Shown: positions 1 through 7,085 of the stretch, piece by piece
Layout: every line of letters starts with the position of its first letter
How positions within the stretch are numbered: the first letter of the stretch is position 1
Assembly: GCA_003555285.1 (NCBI GenBank)
Contig: PWGH01000125.1
Coordinates: 1 to 7,085, forward strand
Direction: 5' to 3'
Length of the DNA: 7,085 nucleotides
Origin: Thioalkalivibrio sp.
GTDB lineage: Bacteria; Pseudomonadota; Gammaproteobacteria; Ectothiorhodospirales; Ectothiorhodospiraceae
Translations under genes and position numbers: made by a program
The notes under the pieces: model-generated
What the model saw: the letters and a program-made list of their open reading frames with translations, nothing else
Databases searched by the model: none
Told to the model about the DNA's origin: nothing

Positions 1-3000
1 ATTGCGCTGTCCGGCACCCTCGATGGTCTCTTCGTGCAGGGCACCGGCAATGCGATCGAGCTGACGGCGGCGGTGCTGGATCCATGGCGGGCGCTGTTTC
101 CGGAACGTTTCTACCTGGAGCTGACCCGTGCCGGCCGGCCGGGTGAGGAAGCCTGGGTCAGCGCCGCGTTGGCGGCGGCCGAGGCGTTGGCCTTGCCGGT
201 GGTGGCCACCAACGACGTGCGCTTTCTGGCCACCGAGGATTTCGAGGCCCACGAGGCCCGGGTCTGTATCCACGACGGGGTGGTACTGACCGATCCGCGC
301 CGCGTGCGTCGCTACAGCGAACAGCAGTACCTGCGCAGCCCCGAGGAAATGGCGGTGCTGTTCGCCGACATTCCGGAGGCGCTGGCGAACGCTGTGGCGA
401 TCGCCCGGCGCTGCAGCGTGCGCCTGACGCTGGGGGAGTCGGTGCTGCCGGAGTTTCCGGTGCCCGCCGGGCGCTCGGTGGACGCGCACCTGCGCCTGAG
501 CGCCGAAGACGGCCTGCGTGCCCGCCTGGCGCGCCACTGCTTCGCGCCAGAGGCCGAGTACACGGCGCGGCTCGAGCGGGAACTCGACGTGATCTGCCAG
601 ATGGGCTTTCCCGGCTATTTTCTGATTGTCGCCGATTTCATCCGCTGGGCTCGGGAAAATGCGATTCCGGTGGGTCCCGGGCGCGGCTCGGGCGCGGGCT
701 CGCTGGTCGCTTATGTCTTGGGTATTACCGACTTGGATCCATTGCGTTACGAGCTTCTATTCGAGCGCTTTCTCAATCCAGAACGGGTCTCCATGCCCGA
801 CTTCGATATCGACTTCTGCATGGACGGCCGCGATCGGGTAATCGACTACGTGGCCGACCGCTACGGTCGCGACCGGGTGTCGCAGATCATCACCCACGGG
901 ACCATGGCGGCGAAGGCGGTGGTGCGCGATTGCGGACGGGTGCTCGGGCAGGGCTACGGCTTCGTCGACCGGATCGCCAAGCTGATTCCCTTCGAGCTGG
1001 GGATGACCCTGACCAAGGCGCTCGAGGAGACCGAGGAGCTGAAGGGGCTCTACGACGACGACGAAGAGGTCCGTGGGATCCTGGATCTGGCGCTGAAGCT
1101 CGAGGGCCTGACCCGCAACGCCGGCAAGCACGCCGGCGGCGTGGTGATCGCGCCGTCGGCGCTGACCGACTTCTCGCCGCTGTACTGCGAGGAGGGTGGC
1201 GGCAGCCTGGTGACCCACTTCGACAAGGATGACGTCGAGGCGGGGGGGCTGGTCAAGTTCGACTTCCTGGGTTTGCGCACGCTGACGATCATCGACTGGG
1301 CGCTCACGGCGATCCGGCAGATGGACGGCGCCGAGCCGGTGGACCTTGACGCGATCGCGCTGGACGACCCCCTGGCCTTCAAGCTGCTTCAGGCGCACCA
1401 GACCACCGCGGTCTTCCAGCTCGAATACGGCGGCATGAAGGACCTGATCCGGCGCCTGCAGCCCGACAGCTTCGAGGACATCATCGCGCTGGTCGCGCTG
1501 TACCGGCCGGGTCCGCTGCAATCGGGCATGGTCGACGACTTCATCGATCGCAAGCAGGGCCGGGCGCGGGTCGAATACCCGCACCCGGATCTGGAACCCA
1601 TCCTGAAGCCCACCTACGGCGTGATCCTGTACCAGGAACAGGTGATGCAGATCGCCCAGGTGCTGGCGAACTACACTCTCGGCGGCGCCGACCTGCTGCG
1701 CCGAGCGATGGGCAAGAAGAAGGCCGAGGAGATGGCCAAGCAGCGCGAGATCTTCGTGTCCGGCGCGCTCGCTCGCGACGTGCCCGAAAAGATCGCGACC
1801 TACATCTTCGACCTGATGGAAAAATTTGCCGGCTACGGCTTCAACAAGTCGCATTCGGCTGCCTATGCGCTGCTGGCCTACCAGACCGCCTGGCTGAAGG
1901 CGCACCACCCGGCCCCGTTCATGGCCGCGGTGCTGTCCGCGGACATGGACAATACCGACAAGGTGGTCGGCCTGATCGACGAGTGCCGCAACCTCGGGCT
2001 GCGCGTGGTGCCGCCGGACGTAAACCGCTCGGCCTACCGCTTCGCCGCGCTGGACGCGAACACCATCGTCTACGGGCTGGGCGCGATCAAGGGCGTGGGC
2101 GAATCGGCGATCGACACCCTGCTGCGGGCCCGTGATGCGAGCGAAAGTGACTTTCACAGCCTGGTGGACCTGTGTCAGCGCATCGATCTGGGCAAGCTGA
2201 ACAAGCGCGTGCTGGAGACGCTGATCCGGGCCGGGGCGATGGATGCGATCGGCGCGAATCGGGCGACCCTGTTGGCCGCGCTGCCGCTCGCGATCGCGGC
2301 GGCGGAGCAGGCCGGGCGTAATGCCGCGCTCGGGGTGGTGGACCTGTTCGGCGAGCCGGCGAGCGCGGTGTTGCCGGCCCTGGAAACGCTCGCCGAACTC
2401 GACGACGACGACCGCCTGCGCGGCGAGAAGGAGACCCTGGGTCTGTACCTGACCGGGCACCCGATCGCCCGCTACCGCGACGAACTCAAGCGCATGACCG
2501 GCACCACGCTGCAGGGGCTGGAGGCCATGCTGGAGAAGCGCCCGGATCGCAATCCGCGCCGCCACCGCCAGGAAACGGCGCGGATCGCCGGCCTGGTGGT
2601 GGGCCTCCGACTGCGCAACACCCAGAGCGGGCGCATGGCGGTCGTCACGCTGGACGACCAGACCGGACGCGCCGAGCTGGTGCTGTTCAACGAGGATTAC
2701 CGCGAGCATCAGGAGCGCCTGGTGCCGGACGCGCTGATCGTCGCCGAGGGTGGCGTGGCGCTGGACGACTACGCCGGCGGCATCCGCATGCGCGCCCAGG
2801 GCGTGTGGACCCTGGACGAGGCGCGCGCCGAATGGGCTCGGATGCTGGATCTGAACCTCATCGCCGTAAGCTCGGAGCAGATCCATGCCCTGCACCGGCT
2901 GATCGCAGCCTGTCCGCCGGGATCGTGCCGGTTGCGTCTGCGTTATCAGCATGCACAGGCCGCCGTCGAACTGCAGTTGGCCCAGGAGATCCGTGTGCAG

Positions 3001-3081
3001 CCGGATGAGGCCTTGCTGCGCCGTTTGCGCGAAACCTTGGGGCCGCAGAGCGACATCGCGCTCGCATACGGCCCGGCTTGA
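1..3081 (+). CDS. dnaE: DNA polymerase III subunit alpha (5'-truncated by window edge)
   Basis: Catalytic alpha subunit of the replicative polymerase, working in the cytoplasmic holoenzyme with DnaQ, HolE, the beta clamp and tau. The frame is open from base 1 and ends at TGA 3079-3081, giving 1026 residues. Against remembered E. coli DnaE (1160 aa) about 132 N-terminal residues lie upstream. In window codon numbers: the remainder of the PHP domain (1 to ~138, ending after ATNDVRF at 69-75); palm with PGRGSGAGS (226-234) and the catalytic pair in PDFDID (D269 and D271, matching E. coli D401/D403); K419 and D421 in VKFDFLGL (matching K553/D555); fingers with GPLQSGMVD and LYQEQVMQIAQ; helix-hairpin-helix near YGLGAIKGVG (691-700); a clamp-binding motif at 779-783; an OB fold (~860-935); and the C-terminal tau-binding region. 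All three catalytic aspartates are present. The clamp motif reads VVDLF rather than QxxLF. Codons around 709-780 differ from the rest of the gene. Confidence 0.98.
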   Translation: MALSGTLDGLFVQGTGNAIELTAAVLDPWRALFPERFYLELTRAGRPGEEAWVSAALAAAEALALPVVATNDVRFLATEDFEAHEARVCIHDGVVLTDPRRVRRYSEQQYLRSPEEMAVLFADIPEALANAVAIARRCSVRLTLGESVLPEFPVPAGRSVDAHLRLSAEDGLRARLARHCFAPEAEYTARLERELDVICQMGFPGYFLIVADFIRWARENAIPVGPGRGSGAGSLVAYVLGITDLDPLRYELLFERFLNPERVSMPDFDIDFCMDGRDRVIDYVADRYGRDRVSQIITHGTMAAKAVVRDCGRVLGQGYGFVDRIAKLIPFELGMTLTKALEETEELKGLYDDDEEVRGILDLALKLEGLTRNAGKHAGGVVIAPSALTDFSPLYCEEGGGSLVTHFDKDDVEAGGLVKFDFLGLRTLTIIDWALTAIRQMDGAEPVDLDAIALDDPLAFKLLQAHQTTAVFQLEYGGMKDLIRRLQPDSFEDIIALVALYRPGPLQSGMVDDFIDRKQGRARVEYPHPDLEPILKPTYGVILYQEQVMQIAQVLANYTLGGADLLRRAMGKKKAEEMAKQREIFVSGALARDVPEKIATYIFDLMEKFAGYGFNKSHSAAYALLAYQTAWLKAHHPAPFMAAVLSADMDNTDKVVGLIDECRNLGLRVVPPDVNRSAYRFAALDANTIVYGLGAIKGVGESAIDTLLRARDASESDFHSLVDLCQRIDLGKLNKRVLETLIRAGAMDAIGANRATLLAALPLAIAAAEQAGRNAALGVVDLFGEPASAVLPALETLAELDDDDRLRGEKETLGLYLTGHPIARYRDELKRMTGTTLQGLEAMLEKRPDRNPRRHRQETARIAGLVVGLRLRNTQSGRMAVVTLDDQTGRAELVLFNEDYREHQERLVPDALIVAEGGVALDDYAGGIRMRAQGVWTLDEARAEWARMLDLNLIAVSSEQIHALHRLIAACPPGSCRLRLRYQHAQAAVELQLAQEIRVQPDEALLRRLRETLGPQSDIALAYGPA

Positions 3082-3108
3082 GCGGATGCCGGGCGTATTG
3101 GGTACAAT
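3078..3108 (+). promoter_or_regulatory. candidate sigma-70 promoter for accA
   Basis: A TACAAT hexamer at 3103-3108 differs from the TATAAT -10 consensus at one position. A TTGAGC at 3078-3083, overlapping the dnaE stop codon, could serve as the -35 with a 19-nt spacer, longer than the optimal 17. Transcription would start near 3115, leaving a leader of roughly 27 nt before the accA ATG. The element lies in the only non-coding DNA between dnaE and accA. This suggests accA and downstream genes can be transcribed independently of dnaE, though read-through is also expected because no terminator is seen. Confidence 0.45.
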
Positions 3109-3141
3109 CGGCGCCTTCTGGACGTTGCAACGGGACCCTTG

Positions 3142-4081
3142 ATGAATCCGGATTTTCTCGATTTCGAACAGCCGATCGCCGAATTGGAAGCCAAGATCGA
3201 GGATCTGCGTTTCGTCGGGGGTGATTCCGAGATCAATATCCAGGAGGAGATCCAGCGCCTGGAGGAGAAATGCCTGTCGCTGACCGAAACCATCTTCGCC
3301 AAGCTCAAGCCCTGGCAGGTGGCGCAGCTTTCCCGGCATCCCCGCCGCCCCTACACCCTGGATTACACCCCGTTGCTATTCACCGATTTCGTCGAACTGC
3401 GGGGCGATCGCGCCTATGCCGACGATCCGGCGATCGTCGGCGGGCTGGCCCGGTTCGACGGACGCCCGGTGATGGTGATCGGACACCAGAAGGGGCGCCA
3501 GACCAAGGAAAAGGTGCTGCGCAACTTCGGCATGCCGCGTCCGGAGGGCTACCGCAAGGCCCTGCGGCTGATGGAGATGGCCGAGCGCTTCCGCTTGCCG
3601 GTGCTGACCTTCATCGACACGCCGGGGGCCTATCCCGGGGTCGGCGCCGAGGAGCGCGGCCAGAGCGAGGCGATTGCGCGCAATCTGATGGTGATGGCGC
3701 GGCTGAACACACCGATCATCACCACGGTGATCGGCGAGGGCGGATCGGGTGGCGCGTTGGCCATCGGCGTCGGCGACGCCAGCATGATGCTGCAGTATTC
3801 GGTGTATTCGGTCATCTCCCCCGAGGGTTGCGCGTCGATCCTCTGGAAGAGCGCGGACAAGGCGCCGGAGGCGGCCGAGGCGCTGGGCATCACCTCCGAG
3901 CGGCTGCGTGAGCTCGGGCTGGTCGATCGGGTGATCGAGGAGCCGCTCGGCGGCGCCCACCGGGCGCCGGAGATCATGGCGACCCGGCTGAAGGCGGCCC
4001 TGCGGGAGACCCTGAACGAACTCGATGCGCTGGATCCGGAACGCCGGCTCGAGCGCCGTTACCAACGGCTGATGGACTACG

Positions 4082-4107
<26 letters not shown>
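3142..4107 (+). CDS. accA: Acetyl-CoA carboxylase carboxyltransferase subunit alpha
   Basis: With AccD this forms the alpha2beta2 carboxyltransferase that moves the carboxyl group from carboxybiotin on AccB to acetyl-CoA, giving malonyl-CoA for fatty acid synthesis in the cytoplasm. The 321 residues match the usual length (E. coli 319). The N-terminal [18 protein letters not shown] is the family's typical opening and begins a helical region. The crotonase-like core carries [29 protein letters not shown] (160-177), [15 protein letters not shown] (198-212, the glycine-rich oxyanion-hole region) and [20 protein letters not shown] (226-245). The ATG at 3142 is preferred over the adjacent in-frame TTG at 3139 because it gives the family N-terminus and has a modest GGGA ribosome site at 3132-3135, 6 nt upstream. 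It lies 60 nt after dnaE, and its 3' end overlaps tilS by 26 nt. Nothing is missing from the active site. Confidence 0.98.

Positions 4108-7085
<2,978 letters not shown>

Noticed and set aside
3139..3141. TTG as the accA start codon.
   Set aside because: The next codon is ATG at 3142, which gives the standard family N-terminus and better spacing to the GGGA at 3132-3135.
757..3339. An 860-codon open frame on the minus strand opposite dnaE and the start of accA.
   Set aside because: It is exactly in codon register with dnaE and accA. Antisense stops there need TTA, CTA or TCA codons, which this GC-rich coding DNA almost never uses. It ends just at the rare CTA at 757. The translation shows no recognisable domain.

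Overview
The window is one continuous stretch of housekeeping genes, all on the + strand, in the order dnaE (5' end cut off), accA, tilS, pyrG (3' end cut off). This order, usually flanked by lpxB-rnhB upstream and kdsA-eno downstream, is the conserved arrangement of many gammaproteobacteria, Pseudomonas for example. The protein sequences are gammaproteobacterial in character. The DNA is GC-rich, with GC-ending codons dominant in most of dnaE. A Chromatiales/Ectothiorhodospiraceae-like or pseudomonad-like gammaproteobacterium is the best guess. That is inference from recalled homologues, and the genus cannot be fixed from the sequence alone.

Layout. Positions 1-3081 hold the catalytic alpha subunit of DNA polymerase III, lacking about 130 N-terminal residues. 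A 60-nt gap follows, with a plausible promoter (TTGAGC, 19-nt spacer, TACAAT). Positions 3142-4107 encode the alpha carboxyltransferase subunit of acetyl-CoA carboxylase. Its last 26 nt overlap the proposed GTG start of tilS (4082-5509), the tRNA(Ile) lysidine synthetase. A 73-nt gap with a weaker promoter candidate precedes pyrG (5583 to the window end). PyrG is CTP synthase and lacks about the last 45 residues, including the expected His/Glu of its glutaminase triad. There is no gene-free stretch over 300 nt.

How the genes relate. Each serves central growth: chromosome replication, the first committed step of fatty acid synthesis, decoding of AUA codons, and CTP supply for RNA and phospholipid synthesis. 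They are probably co-transcribed at least in part, with internal promoters. They do not form one pathway.

I saw no mobile element, CRISPR array, RNA gene, toxin or defence gene, and no undescribed multi-gene system. The points worth a second look are small departures inside conserved genes. These are a patch of atypical codons over the DnaE active site, a DnaE clamp-binding motif that lacks its usual Gln, and a divergent TilS. The TilS has an Ala in the conserved H-x-x-D-D-Q motif, an Asp/Gly pentapeptide repeat in its middle linker, and a repeat-built acidic tail.
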